In this document: positions 35,326 through 44,629 of the stretch, one piece after another
Position numbering within the stretch: position 1 is the stretch's first letter
How the letters are laid out: the number at the start of each line of letters is the position of its first letter
Origin: Geodermatophilus bullaregiensis
GTDB lineage: Bacteria > Actinomycetota > Actinomycetes > Mycobacteriales > Geodermatophilaceae
Length of the DNA: 64,000 bases
Direction: 5' to 3'
Assembly: GCF_016907675.1 (NCBI RefSeq)
Contig: NZ_JAFBCJ010000001.1
Coordinates: 4,464,001-4,528,000, forward strand
Notes under the pieces: generated by a model
The model's database searches: none
Seen by the model: only the letters and a program-made list of their open reading frames with translations
What the model was told of the DNA's origin: nothing
Translations under genes and position numbers: made by a program

Positions 35326-37389
35326 TCAGTCGAGGGTGGTGGCCGCTGCGGTCGGCGGGTCGGCCGGGACGGTGCTGCCGGCGAGGACCGGGTCGGCTGG
35401 AGGAAAGGGGACCATGGGTGCGCCGGTGAGGACGGGAGACATGGCGTTGTGCCAGATGGTGGCGCCCATGCCACCGCCCTGCCCGCCGACGTCCTGGTTG
35501 GTCTTGGGGTTGAGCACCATAACGCTGGCGGAGTACTGCGGCGTGTAGCCGGTGAAGGCGATCGAGAAGTTGTTCTGCGTCGTTCCGGTCTTGCCGGCGA
35601 TCTGGTGGCCGGGGACGTAGGCGGCCGGGGCGGTCTGGCCGGGGTGTCCCGGTTCGACGTCCTTGCGCATCATCTGGGCGAGGGTGTTGGCCACAGCGGG
35701 TGAGACGGCCCCGGCAGTGCAGGTGTCCCCGCCGCCGACCCGTCCGTCGGGGCCGGTCAGTGGCTCGCCGTCGCGGTCGAGAACAGCGGTGACCGGCGTC
35801 GGGTCGCACCGGGTGCCGCCGGCGGCCAGCGTGGCGTAGGCGCTGGCCAGGTCCAGCGGGCTGGTGGCCTCGGCACCGAGGGTGAACGACCCGCGGTTCC
35901 CGCCGATGATCTGGTCCGCCGAGGAGGCGGTGAAGTGCATGCCCATCCGCTCGGCGACGCGCACCGGGCCCTCCACGCTGCCCAACTCGTCCTGCAGCGC
36001 CATGAAGTAGGGGTTGGAGGACGTGTAGAGCGCCTCCTCCATGGTCATCGTCCGCTTGTCGGCGCCGGCGAAGGCCTGCACGACGTAGGGCCGGCCGTTG
36101 TTCGTGTAGACCCGGGAGACGTAGGGGTTGCTCGTGGTCAGGGTGTGGTCGGCGGGGATCCCGCGTTCCAGCGCGGCGGCGGCGGTGAACACCTTGTAGG
36201 TGGAACCGGCGCCCTGGCTGTAGGCGGTGTGGAGGACGACGGACTCGCAGTCGGCACCGGCGCAGCCGTAGCGGCGGTTGACGCTCATCGCCAGCACGTG
36301 TCCGGTCCCCGGTTCCACGGCGGTGTACATGCCGGCCAGCGGATCGCCCATCGGCAGCACGCTGAGCACCGCCTGGTCCCCGGCGGCCTGCACGTCCGGG
36401 CGCAGCGTGGTCCGGATGGTCAGCCCGCCGTCGTCCAGCGTCGCCTGGTCGATCCCCAGGGTCTGCACCAGGTACTGCTGCAGATGAGCGCAGAAGAACC
36501 CGCCGATGGAGGCGTCGATGCAGCCGTTGGGTGATGCGTCGCCCGGTGCGACGGCGACCGGCGAGGCCGAGATCTCGATCAGCTCCCGCTCGCTGACGTG
36601 CCCCAGGGCGTACATCCGCTGCAGCACCTGGTTGCGGCGGGCCTGCGCGTTGTCGGGGTTGGTGATCGGGTCGTCGATGGTCGGGCTCTGCACCAGCCCG
36701 GCGAGCATCGCCGCCTGCGGGAGGGTGAGGTCGGCGGCGTCGACGCTGAAGTACTTCTGGGCGGCGGCCTGGACGCCGTAGGCGCCCTGCCCGAAGTACA
36801 CGGTGTTGAGGTAGCGGGTGAGGATCTCGTCCTTGGAGTGAATCTCCTCCAGGGCCAGTGCGAGGCGGGCCTCGCGCAGCTTGCGGGCCAGACCTGCCTG
36901 CCCGTCCTGCTCGGTCGCCGCCTGCCGGTCCTCGGCGGTGTCCGCCGTCTCCAGCAGAGTCTGCTTGACCAGCTGCTGGGTGAGCGTCGAGCCCCCCTCC
37001 TGCACGGATCCGGCGGCGACGTTGGCCACCGCGGCGCGCAGCGTGCCCTGCACGTCGAGGCCGTTGTGCTGATGGAAGCGCGAGTCCTCGATGTCGACCA
37101 ACGCCTGCTTCACCACCGCGGCGATCCGGTCGCTGGGCACCGGGGTGCGGTCGTTGGTGTAGAAGCTCGTGATCAGTGACCCGTCGGCGGCCAGCACCCG
37201 GCTGTTCCCCGACACGCTCTCCGTCAGCGCGACCGGCAGTTCGCTGGGCGGCCCCGCCGAGTTCTGCACCAGCACACCGGCGCCCCCCACCCACGGGAGC
37301 ACGATCGCGGCAACCAGCGCTCCAGCCACGACCACCGCCGATGCCAGCCTCCCCAGAACGGCGGACCGCGAACGTCTGTACGACCACAT
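35326..37389 (-). CDS. Class A penicillin-binding protein (transglycosylase/transpeptidase)
   Basis: 687 residues from ATG 37389. One N-terminal membrane anchor (AVLGRLASAVVVAGALVAAI) precedes the GT51 glycosyltransferase domain: EDSRFHQHNGLD with the catalytic Glu (about 103), GGSTLTQQLVKQ, RKLREARLALALE. From about residue 330 comes the transpeptidase domain with the serine motif GSTYK (about 395), SSN (about 457) and KTGTT (about 597). It polymerises and cross-links peptidoglycan outside the membrane. Only a short tail follows the transpeptidase domain; there is no PASTA repeat. It stands alone, without other cell-wall genes nearby. Confidence 0.94.
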   Translation of the reverse strand: MWSYRRSRSAVLGRLASAVVVAGALVAAIVLPWVGGAGVLVQNSAGPPSELPVALTESVSGNSRVLAADGSLITSFYTNDRTPVPSDRIAAVVKQALVDIEDSRFHQHNGLDVQGTLRAAVANVAAGSVQEGGSTLTQQLVKQTLLETADTAEDRQAATEQDGQAGLARKLREARLALALEEIHSKDEILTRYLNTVYFGQGAYGVQAAAQKYFSVDAADLTLPQAAMLAGLVQSPTIDDPITNPDNAQARRNQVLQRMYALGHVSERELIEISASPVAVAPGDASPNGCIDASIGGFFCAHLQQYLVQTLGIDQATLDDGGLTIRTTLRPDVQAAGDQAVLSVLPMGDPLAGMYTAVEPGTGHVLAMSVNRRYGCAGADCESVVLHTAYSQGAGSTYKVFTAAAALERGIPADHTLTTSNPYVSRVYTNNGRPYVVQAFAGADKRTMTMEEALYTSSNPYFMALQDELGSVEGPVRVAERMGMHFTASSADQIIGGNRGSFTLGAEATSPLDLASAYATLAAGGTRCDPTPVTAVLDRDGEPLTGPDGRVGGGDTCTAGAVSPAVANTLAQMMRKDVEPGHPGQTAPAAYVPGHQIAGKTGTTQNNFSIAFTGYTPQYSASVMVLNPKTNQDVGGQGGGMGATIWHNAMSPVLTGAPMVPFPPADPVLAGSTVPADPPTAAATTLD

Positions 37390-37655
37390 TGCCGGGAACC
37401 TACGTGACCCGGGTTCCCCGACGCGTTGCAGGCAGGTTGCGGAACCGTGAAGCCTCGTGTCCGGATGACGACTCCACGAGAACCGGTTGCGCGCGGGCGC
37501 CACCGGCCGCAAGGGCGCCGAGTGCGACCCGGTGCTCGAGGGTGGCCCACGGCGGCAGGACCACGCCGTAGCCGCGCGATCTCGGCTGAGCGGTTGCGCG
37601 CAGCGGTAGCGGATATCAAGACAGCGAGCAGGACTCCGACGAAGGGAGTGTCGCG

Positions 37656-37880
37656 ATGACCGAGACCGGCCGTCCCTACGGCGGGACGAACGATCGTGGC
37701 GGGGACGAGGGGCTCCCCGGGGAGCGCGCACAGGAGGACGTGGTCGGGGCGGCGCCCGAGCAGTCACCGCGGGCGGCGCAGGGCGGCATGTCCGACGACG
37801 TCACCCGAGTACCGGCTGGCGACGACCACCCCGACGGCAAGCGGCCTGGCATGCCGGACGCCACCGGACCGCAGGGGTGA
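37656..37880 (+). CDS. Small hydrophilic hypothetical protein
   Basis: 74 residues from ATG 37656, with GAAGGGAG nine bases upstream. It is very polar, with many Gly, Asp, Glu and Pro residues and no cysteine or hydrophobic segment (GGTNDRGGDEGLPGERAQED, ending GKRPGMPDATGPQG), so it is probably disordered. The good ribosome site is the main support. It lies between the divergent penicillin-binding-protein and subtilase genes. Confidence 0.55.
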   Translation: MTETGRPYGGTNDRGGDEGLPGERAQEDVVGAAPEQSPRAAQGGMSDDVTRVPAGDDHPDGKRPGMPDATGPQG

Positions 37881-38091
37881 CCGTGGGCAAGGCCGGGCCG
37901 GTGCACCGGTGAGGGGCTGACAGCCGGCGGCAGTGGGCAGCACACCGGGCGCCGTCCGGGCCCGGAGGATCGGGCCGACGGGGTCGTCCCTCTCGACACC
38001 GGGGGTCCCGACTCGGTGTGCTCCCGGGGCGGGCGCGGCCGTGGACAGGCAGCCGGTACCGGCCCAGGGCACGCCCCGGGAGGCATGCGTC

Positions 38092-39825
38092 ATGTGGTCG
38101 CAGCGGTGTGGGAAGCGCAGCGTGCTCGGGACACTCGGGGTCCTCACCGTCGCGGCCACGGCGGTGGTCGCGACGTCGACGTCCGCGGCCGGGGCCCCGG
38201 ACGTCCAGGTCGCGCAGCAGGGGACGAGCACCGGCGACCAGGAGTACGTCGTCTCCTTCACCGGCACACCCGAAGGGGCGACGGCCGCGATCCAGGCCGC
38301 CGGCGGGACCGTCGAGAGCGTCACCGCGCAGGTCGGCATGGCCCTGGTCTCCTCCGGCGACGCCGCGTTCCTCGAGGAGGTGCGGGCGCGCGGCGGGATC
38401 GGCGGGGCGGCGCGCAACCACGCGGTCGGCACCGCTCGTCCCGGCATGCCGCACCGCTTCGCCGAGGAACGGCCGTCGGCGGGGGAGCGCGGAGCCGGCG
38501 GGCCCGGCCGTCCGGACCACCCGGGAGGCCCCGACGCCGAACCGCTGGCCGGACTCCAGTGGGACATGGAGATGATCGGTGCGACGCCCGAGGGCGCCCA
38601 CCGCGAGGCGACGGGGAAGGGCGTCGACGTCGGGATCATCGACACCGGGATCGACGCGAGCCACCCGGACCTCGCCCCGAACGTCGACGCCGAGCGGTCG
38701 CGGAACTTCACCACCGACATCCCCGAGGTCGACGGCCCGTGCGAGGTGGCGAGCTGCGTCGACCCGGCCGACGTGGACGACAACGGGCACGGCACACACG
38801 TGGCCGGCATCGTCGCCGGCGCCGACAACGGGTTCGGGATCGCGGGTGTGGCGCCGGAGGCGACCCTCGTCAACCTGCGTGCCGGCCAGGACTCGGGCTT
38901 CTTCTTCCTGTACGAGACGGTCGCGGCGCTCGTCCACGCGAGCGACACCGGGCTCGACGTCGTCACACTGAGCTTCTACACCGACCCCTGGCTGTACAAC
39001 TGCTCCTCGCGGGAGGAGTACCTCGAGGGCACCGTGACCGACGAGGAGCTCGCCCAGCAGCGGCTCGTCCGCGACCTGGTGCTGGACGCCGTCGCCTACG
39101 CCCACCAGCGGGGGGTCACGCTCGTCGGGTCGGCGGGCAACGGGCACCAGGACCTGGCGGCCCCGACGCGCGTCGACGAGACGAGCCCGGACCACCCGCC
39201 GGACACGGCCCGGCCGCGAACGGTCGCGAACACGTGCCTGAACCTGCCCAACGAGGCACCGCAGGTGATCTCGGTGTCGGCGGTGGGCCCGTCGACCACC
39301 AAGGCGGACTACTCCGACTACGGGCTCGGGGACGTCGAGATCGCCGCTCCCGGCGGCTGGTTCCGCGACTTCGTCGGGACGCCGCAGTACCAGGTGCCGG
39401 GCAACCTGATCCTGTCGTCGTACCCGCTGGACGTGGCCGTCGCCGAGGGGCTGGCCGACGAGGACGGCGACCCGGTCGACGAGTTCTCCGTGGAGTACTG
39501 CGATCCGCAGGGCGTCTGCGGCTTCTACACCTACCTCCAGGGCACGTCGATGGCCGCGCCGCACGTCGCGGGCGTGGCGGCGCTGGTCATCGAGGAGGGG
39601 GGCCGCCCCACCCGTCACCGGGGACCCGCCCTCGACCCGGGCACGGTCGCCCGCGTGCTGGCCGGGTCGGCGCAGGACCACGCCTGTCCCGCAGGCGGTG
39701 TGGAGGTCTACACCGACGAGGAGCGGCCACCGGACTGGAACGCCGTGTGCCAGGGCACGACCGACGTCAACGGCCTCCACGGCGAGGGCATCGTCGACGC
39801 CGAGGCGGCCGTGCTGGGTCGGTGA
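38092..39825 (+). CDS. Secreted S8 (subtilisin-like) serine peptidase
   Basis: 577 residues from ATG 38092, with GGGAGG seven bases upstream. An N-terminal signal peptide (VLGTLGVLTVAATAVVATST) ends near Ala-Gly-Ala. Residues 45-95 resemble an inhibitor-I9-type propeptide (EYVVSFTGTPEGATAAIQAA). The triad is complete: Asp in VGIIDTGIDASH (about 184), His in DNGHGTHVAGI (about 234), Ser in GTSMAAPHVAGVAA (about 486). The protein has no C-terminal domain beyond the peptidase. Several cysteine pairs fit a secreted enzyme. It is expected to act in the envelope or outside the cell. Confidence 0.93.
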   Translation: MWSQRCGKRSVLGTLGVLTVAATAVVATSTSAAGAPDVQVAQQGTSTGDQEYVVSFTGTPEGATAAIQAAGGTVESVTAQVGMALVSSGDAAFLEEVRARGGIGGAARNHAVGTARPGMPHRFAEERPSAGERGAGGPGRPDHPGGPDAEPLAGLQWDMEMIGATPEGAHREATGKGVDVGIIDTGIDASHPDLAPNVDAERSRNFTTDIPEVDGPCEVASCVDPADVDDNGHGTHVAGIVAGADNGFGIAGVAPEATLVNLRAGQDSGFFFLYETVAALVHASDTGLDVVTLSFYTDPWLYNCSSREEYLEGTVTDEELAQQRLVRDLVLDAVAYAHQRGVTLVGSAGNGHQDLAAPTRVDETSPDHPPDTARPRTVANTCLNLPNEAPQVISVSAVGPSTTKADYSDYGLGDVEIAAPGGWFRDFVGTPQYQVPGNLILSSYPLDVAVAEGLADEDGDPVDEFSVEYCDPQGVCGFYTYLQGTSMAAPHVAGVAALVIEEGGRPTRHRGPALDPGTVARVLAGSAQDHACPAGGVEVYTDEERPPDWNAVCQGTTDVNGLHGEGIVDAEAAVLGR

Positions 39826-39865
39826 CCGCACGCCGGCCGGGTCCCGCCGCACGACCCCGCCGTCG

Positions 39866-40312
39866 TCAGGTGAGACCGAGCTCCCGGGCCTGCTGCACCG
39901 CGTCCTGCCGGGGGGTGACGCCCAGCTTGCGGCACAGGCTCCTCGTGTAGCCCTTGACCGTGTTGATCGAGAGGTACGGGTCGGCGCCGACCTCACGCTG
40001 CGTGGCCGGGCCGGTCAGGGCGCGCAGGCCGCTCTTTCCGATCGGTCAGTGCCTCGACCACCACGCCATCGGTCCGGGCAGCGGATGGGGTCCCCGGCCG
40101 GCCGGCCGCCGCTCGGTCGCGGCCAGTCTCGCCACGAACAGCGGCAGGACCGGGTCGTCCCGGACGACGGCCCGGGCCTCCGCGAGCGCCTGCTGCGCGG
40201 CGGCGGTCTGGTGTCTGGGCCCGGAGGGCTGACCAGAGGGTCGCCACCACCCGGGTGGCGGCGCACCACCCCGCCGCGGGACCACCGGGGGGGCACGCGC
40301 TGCACCCACCGG
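39866..40312 (-). pseudogene. Decayed LuxR/MalT-type regulator, C-terminal remnant
   Basis: On the minus strand, 39866-40030 translates as TGPATQREVGADPYLSINTV...RSLCRKLGVTPRQDAVQQAR-ELGLT and a stop, which is the end of a LuxR helix-turn-helix. The first helix and everything before it is out of frame: upstream, in another frame, 40100-40230 reads AQQALAEARAVVRDDPVLP-LFVARLAATE, like the TPR tail of large LuxR regulators. So this is a frameshifted, truncated gene. It sits next to the sugar ABC operon, which it may once have controlled. Confidence 0.7.
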
Positions 40313-40342
40313 GGCGGTTCCCGGCGGCCCGGTGCGGGCGCC

Positions 40343-41188
40343 TCAGCCCTTGACGGCTCCGGACAGGAAGCCCTGGGTGACCTGACGCTGCAGGACGACG
40401 TACAGCACGACCACCGGGAGGATCGTGATGAGCGTGCCGGCCGCGAGCGGGCCGATGTCGACCGACCGCCCGCCGATGAACAGGTACAGGCCCAGGGTCA
40501 GCGGGCGGTACTCCCCGCCGGGCATGTAGAGCAGCGGCACCAGGAAGTTGTTCCACTGCTGCAGGAAGGTGAACACGGCCAGCGCGCCCATCCCGGAGGT
40601 CACCAGCGGCACCATGATGCGCACGAACAGCTGCCACTCGCTGGCGCCGTCCATCCGGGCTGCCTGCTCCAGTTCGGCCGGCAGGTCGGAGAAGAAGGCC
40701 CGCATGAACCAGGCGCCGAACGACAGCTGCGTGGTGGCCAGCACCAGGTTGACCCCGACCAGGCTGTCCAGCAGACCCATGGACCGCATCTGGAAGTACA
40801 GCGGGACCATGTAGGCGAAGAACGGCACCAGCAGCCCGAAGACCACCACGTAGAACGCCACGGTCCGGCCGGGGAACGGCAGCCGGGCGAACGCGTAGCC
40901 CGCCATGGTCGACAGGACGACGACGATCACCGTGCTGGGGACGCTGAGCAGGATGCTGTTGAGGAGGTACTCGTCGAAGTCGCCGACCGTCCAGGCGGTC
41001 TCGAGGTTCTCCAGCGAGAAGGAGCTGAACAGGCCGAACGGGTTCGCCCGCACGTCCTGGGTGCTCTTCAGGGTCGTGGACACGACGAGGACCACGGGGA
41101 ACACCGTCAGCAGGGCGAGCAGCCCGAGCGCCAGGTGGCGCCCGACTCCGGGCCGGCCGGGCGCGTGTGCCCGCCTCGGCCGGTTCAC
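40343..41188 (-). CDS. Carbohydrate ABC transporter permease (MalG/CUT1 type)
   Basis: 281 residues from GTG 41188, which overlaps the stop of the upstream permease gene (GTGA). Six membrane segments are seen, with the CUT1 coupling loop ELEQAARMDGASEWQLFVRI-MVPLV (the EAA-like motif) at about 185-210. The C-terminus VTQGFLSGAVKG is typical of MalG-like permeases. It pairs with the preceding MalF-like protein and the lipoprotein encoded by the first gene of the operon. No ATPase gene is present, so a shared MsiK-type ATPase elsewhere is probable. Confidence 0.93.
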   Translation of the reverse strand: MNRPRRAHAPGRPGVGRHLALGLLALLTVFPVVLVVSTTLKSTQDVRANPFGLFSSFSLENLETAWTVGDFDEYLLNSILLSVPSTVIVVVLSTMAGYAFARLPFPGRTVAFYVVVFGLLVPFFAYMVPLYFQMRSMGLLDSLVGVNLVLATTQLSFGAWFMRAFFSDLPAELEQAARMDGASEWQLFVRIMVPLVTSGMGALAVFTFLQQWNNFLVPLLYMPGGEYRPLTLGLYLFIGGRSVDIGPLAAGTLITILPVVVLYVVLQRQVTQGFLSGAVKG

Positions 41189-42171
41189 GCTCCCCGCTCC
41201 TCGATCGAGGCCCGCCGCTGCAGCCGGTCGAGCCACACCGCCACCGGCACGGCGAGAGCCGTCACCACCAGGGCGAGGGTCGTGCCGTAGCTGATCCGGC
41301 TGAGCTGGAAGGCGTTGCTGTAGGCGTAGGTGCCGAGGACCTCCGTGGCGTTCGCCGGACCGCCTCCGGTCATCACGAAGACGATGTCGAAGACGGCGAA
41401 GCCGCCGATCAGCGTGAGCGCGGTGACCATGAGGAACACGGGCATGATCTGCGGCAGCACCACGTGCCGCAGCCGCTGCAGGTAGCCCGCGCCGTCGAGC
41501 ACCGCTGCCTCGACCTGCTGGGTGTCGACGTTGCGCAGCGCCGACAGGATGATCACGAAGACGAACCCGGTGGCGGTCCAGATCGCGGTGCCGAGCACCG
41601 CGTACAGCGCGGTGCCCGGGTCGCCCAGCCAGCCCCGGGTCAGCCCGTCGAGCCCCACCGCCTCGAGCCCGCGGTTCAGCCAGCCGCGGGTCGGCGCGTA
41701 GATCCACCCCCACACCACGCCGACCGCCACCTGGGGCAGCACGTAGGGCAGGAAGAAGACGACGCGGTAGAAGGTCGAGCCGCGCCGCACCCCCCACAGC
41801 AGCAGGGCGAGCCCGAGGCCGATCACGAGCGGCCCGATGGTGCCCGCGACGATCCAGAGGAGGTTGTTCCTCGCGGCAGCCCACACCTGCGGGTCCCGTG
41901 CCAGCTCGGTGAGGTTGCCCAGCCCCACCCAGGGCGGCGTGGTGTCCAGGCCGTCGAAGTCGACGAAGACGTAGTAGACGGAGTTGAGCACCGGGAAGAC
42001 GAGGAAGACCAGCATCAGCACGACGGCCGGCGCCACGAGCAGCGCGCCGAGGCGCGCCTGCTGCCGGCGGGTGGTCCGGGAGACACCGGACCGCGCCGGG
42101 CGGCGCCCCCGCCGGCGCGGCTTCTCCGGCGAGGGCAGCGGCGTCGTGGTCGGAGCAGGCGCCGCGGTCAC
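41185..42171 (-). CDS. Carbohydrate ABC transporter permease (MalF/CUT1 type)
   Basis: 328 residues from GTG 42171. A basic N-terminus (RRRGRRPARSGVSRTTRRQQ) precedes six membrane segments. The coupling motif is QQVEAAVLDGAGYLQRLRHV-VLPQI, followed by FDIVFVMTGGGPANATEVLG, a stretch common to CUT1 MalF-type subunits. It overlaps the MalG-like gene by four bases. Confidence 0.93.
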   Translation of the reverse strand: MTAAPAPTTTPLPSPEKPRRRGRRPARSGVSRTTRRQQARLGALLVAPAVVLMLVFLVFPVLNSVYYVFVDFDGLDTTPPWVGLGNLTELARDPQVWAAARNNLLWIVAGTIGPLVIGLGLALLLWGVRRGSTFYRVVFFLPYVLPQVAVGVVWGWIYAPTRGWLNRGLEAVGLDGLTRGWLGDPGTALYAVLGTAIWTATGFVFVIILSALRNVDTQQVEAAVLDGAGYLQRLRHVVLPQIMPVFLMVTALTLIGGFAVFDIVFVMTGGGPANATEVLGTYAYSNAFQLSRISYGTTLALVVTALAVPVAVWLDRLQRRASIEERGA

Positions 42172-42211
42172 GCCGGCACCCGGCCGCGGACGGCGCCGAG
42201 GACGCCGTGGC

Positions 42212-43492
42212 TCACTGCTGCGACGCCGCCTGCAGCGAGGCCGCCACCTCGGCCGGTGTCGACTGGCCGGTGAGCACCGCCTGGACGCCGTCGAACATCG
42301 CCTCGTTGAAGGCCTCGGGCATGAGGACGTCGATGTTGTAGCCGAGCTGGCCGCCGCCCTCGGACAGCGCGGAGACGTCGTCGAGCACCTGGGTCAGCAG
42401 CGGGTCGACCTCGAGCCCCCCGGTGTCCACGGGCCGCGGCGGGATGGTCTTCAGGGTCTCCACCGACCACTGGCCGTGCTCCTCGGAGGCGAGGAAGTCC
42501 AGCAGCTCGATCGCGCTCTCGGGGTCGTCGGTGTTGGCCGCGACCATCGGGCCCGAGCCCAGGCCGGCGGCGAACAGGCCCTCGCCGTCCGGCGCCGGGA
42601 AGGGCACGTAACCGGACTCGAAGTCGGCGGCGATGGCCAGGTCGTTGATGAACCAGGAGCCGTTGGGGATCATCGCCGCGTCGCCGGAGATGTACTGCGC
42701 CGTCATCGTGTCGTAGTCGACCGACACCGGCGACTCCCCCAGCCAGCCGTTCTCGTTGGCCTGCTGCCAGAAGGTCAGCGCGTCGACGACCTCAGGGGAG
42801 TCCCAGGACCGCTCGCCGGAGAGCAGCGCCTCCATGCCCTCGGCGCCCACGGCGCTGGACAGCGCCATGCTCAGCAGGTGGCTGCCCGGCCAGCCCTCCT
42901 GGTCACCGAAGGCCATGGGGACCACGCCGGCCTCGCTGAGGGTCTGGCAGGCGGCGCGGAGGTCGTCGAGCGTCCGTGGTGGGTCGATGCCCAGGTCGGC
43001 GAGCACCTCGGTGTTGTAGAAGAGCCCGATGGTCTCCATCTCACCGGGGATGCCGTAGACGCTGCCGTCGTAGGTGACCCGCTCCTTGGCGAAGTCGTAG
43101 ACCTCCCAGCCGTTCTCCTCGTAGGCGTCGGTGAGGTCGTAGAGCAGCCCTGCCTCGGCCAGGGCCCCGCCGAAGCTCGGACCCGAGCCGAAGCTGATGA
43201 CGTCCGGGCCGTCCTCGGAGCGCAGCCGGGTCTGCAACACGGTGCGCAGGGTGTCGACGTCGAGCTGCTGCACCTCGACGTCGATGCCCGAGGACTCCTC
43301 GAAGTCGGCGAGGTGCTCCTCGAGCCGGCTCAGCTCGTCGGCGTCCTCGAGCTGCTCGACCAGGTACCGCACCGTGCCGGCACCACCGCCCCCGCCGTCG
43401 CCGCCGTCCCCGGACGACGCCGTCTGCCCCGTGCACGCCGTCGCCAGCAGGCACACCGTCGAACCCAGCAGGACCTTCGAGGATGCGCGCAC
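42212..43492 (-). CDS. Extracellular sugar-binding lipoprotein (CUT1 family)
   Basis: 426 residues from GTG 43492. A lipoprotein signal (VLLGSTVCLLATAC, lipobox LATAC at about residue 20) is followed by a Gly/Asp-rich linker and a type-1 extracellular solute-binding domain: VRYLVEQLEDADELSRLEEH, GPDVISFGSGPSFGGALAEA, ETIGLFYNTEVLADLGID, AAMIPNGSWFINDL. The C-terminus is the usual VLTGQSTPAEVAASLQAASQ. It is first in the operon with two permeases. The substrate is unknown. Upstream, TGCACGGAGCGCGCA on the plus strand resembles a LacI-type half-palindrome but is weak. Confidence 0.92.
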   Translation of the reverse strand: MRASSKVLLGSTVCLLATACTGQTASSGDGGDGGGGGAGTVRYLVEQLEDADELSRLEEHLADFEESSGIDVEVQQLDVDTLRTVLQTRLRSEDGPDVISFGSGPSFGGALAEAGLLYDLTDAYEENGWEVYDFAKERVTYDGSVYGIPGEMETIGLFYNTEVLADLGIDPPRTLDDLRAACQTLSEAGVVPMAFGDQEGWPGSHLLSMALSSAVGAEGMEALLSGERSWDSPEVVDALTFWQQANENGWLGESPVSVDYDTMTAQYISGDAAMIPNGSWFINDLAIAADFESGYVPFPAPDGEGLFAAGLGSGPMVAANTDDPESAIELLDFLASEEHGQWSVETLKTIPPRPVDTGGLEVDPLLTQVLDDVSALSEGGGQLGYNIDVLMPEAFNEAMFDGVQAVLTGQSTPAEVAASLQAASQQ

Positions 43493-43634
43493 GAGTGAGG
43501 ACCCTTCGACGACGCCGTGTGAACCGTGTGTTGCACGGAGCGCGCATCGTCCGTCCGGGCAGGACGCAACGTCAAGGAGACGACCACATCCGTCGTGCGC
43601 CGCTGACCGGCAGGGGTGCCGGACCCGGGGACCG

Positions 43635-43912
43635 TCAGCCGTGGACGTCGGCGCGGTGCGAGGTGCACACGACCTCGACGAGGACCTGGTCGTCGAAGAC
43701 CTCGCCGCCGGACACCGCCTCCTCGGCCTGCCGGGTGTCGGAGAGGGCTGGGTGTCGGACAGGATCTCCAGGTCTCCATCAGGGGCTCGTGGTCCTCGAC
43801 GGCGAGGACGACCGCGACCGGACTGCGTTCCTGGTGGGTCCCGCAGCGGAGCTGCCGGTACGCCCGCACGTCGACGGCGTGCACTGTGACCGCGGGCCGC
43901 AGGGTCAGGCGC
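43635..43912 (-). pseudogene. Frameshifted gene remnant, unknown family
   Basis: On the minus strand, 43780-43912 reads LTLRPAVTVHAVDVRAYRQL and then HQERSPVAVVLAVEDHEPLM. After a frame change near 43765 the sequence continues ALSDTRQAEEAVSGGEVFDD-QVLVEVVCTSHRADVHG to a stop at 43635. Both pieces have the look of coding sequence, and neither extends in one frame. I cannot name the family. A sequencing error is also possible. Confidence 0.4.
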
Positions 43913-44255
43913 CCGGGGCCCATCCCGGGCGCGAGCACTGGGTGCTCCGACTCCCGGCCGGGTCCCGGGACTCGGTCCCGGCCGGCGTACCGGCGCGATC
44001 GAGGGTGCGCAGCGTCAGCAGCGGGACGCCGAGGTCGCGGATCCGGGCGAGGACACCGTGCAGTCGTGCCTGGTCGACGACCGGCCCGGTCAGGCTGGTG
44101 GTGCCGTCGTCGAGACGGACCAGGGTGAGGTCGTCGAAGGTGGCGGCCCAGTGGTCGTCGAGGTGGCCCGCGACCCGGATCTCGTAGGTCGCGGGGCCGG
44201 TCGCCGTCGGCCGCGCCTGGCCCGGGCCGGCGGGGCTCGACGTGGGGCTGGTCAT
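43905..44255 (-). CDS. Hypothetical protein, third gene of a membrane operon
   Basis: 116 residues from ATG 44255, with GGGAG seven bases upstream. Residues 20-90 look like a small soluble domain: YEIRVAGHLDDHWAATFDDL, LTLVRLDDGTTSLTGPVVDQ, RLHGVLARIRDLGVPLLTLR. This short domain of about 70 residues is one I have seen in actinobacterial proteins encoded near LuxR regulators, without a known role. The last 25 residues are polar and unlike it, so the 3' end may be altered where it meets the remnant at 43635-43912. It overlaps the preceding gene by four bases. Confidence 0.7.
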   Translation of the reverse strand: MTSPTSSPAGPGQARPTATGPATYEIRVAGHLDDHWAATFDDLTLVRLDDGTTSLTGPVVDQARLHGVLARIRDLGVPLLTLRTLDRAGTPAGTESRDPAGSRSTQCSRPGWAPGA

Positions 44256-44629
44256 GTCGGTGCTCCCGCGGGCGCGCCGTGGATCGTGGTGGTGCCTGGG
44301 TGCGGGCGGGTGCGCCGGCGGGCGCGGCGGCGGATCGCGCTGATGCCGCGCAGCAGGGTGGCGCCCATCGCAGAGGCGAACACGAGCCGGAGGACGTGGC
44401 GCAGCTCCTCGGTGCCGGACTGCGTCTCGTGGACGAGGGTCAGCCACAGCGCCGACCCGGCGACCGCGAGCCCCGCCGCGATCACGAGACGGCCGACGCG
44501 GCCGTGCCGTGCGGGCCGGGACCGGCCAGCCCGAGGCCGGCCGGCCCGCTGGTCCCGCAGGAGCGTTGACCCCCCAGCGGATGAGGTCAGGTCGGAGGTC
44601 GACCGGGCGGCCCGTTGCCGGATGGTCAC
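44252..44629 (-). CDS. Small membrane protein, second gene of the operon
   Basis: 125 residues from GTG 44629, overlapping both neighbours by four bases. The N-terminus is basic (RPRAGRSRPARHGRVGR); a hydrophobic segment GRLVIAAGLAVAGSALWLTL and a second amphipathic one (RHVLRLVFASAMGATLLRGI) follow, and the C-terminus is again very basic. I do not recognise a family. Confidence 0.65.
   Translation of the reverse strand: MTIRQRAARSTSDLTSSAGGSTLLRDQRAGRPRAGRSRPARHGRVGRLVIAAGLAVAGSALWLTLVHETQSGTEELRHVLRLVFASAMGATLLRGISAIRRRARRRTRPHPGTTTIHGAPAGAPT

Noticed and set aside
35312-37387. 691-codon minus-strand frame over the penicillin-binding protein
   Set aside because: It is the out-of-frame copy of the real gene, very rich in Arg, Gly and Pro; the true frame carries all PBP motifs.
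43490-43560. LacI-type operator before the sugar-binding lipoprotein gene
   Set aside because: TGCACGGAGCGCGCA is only partly symmetric and no LacI gene is present; too weak to list.
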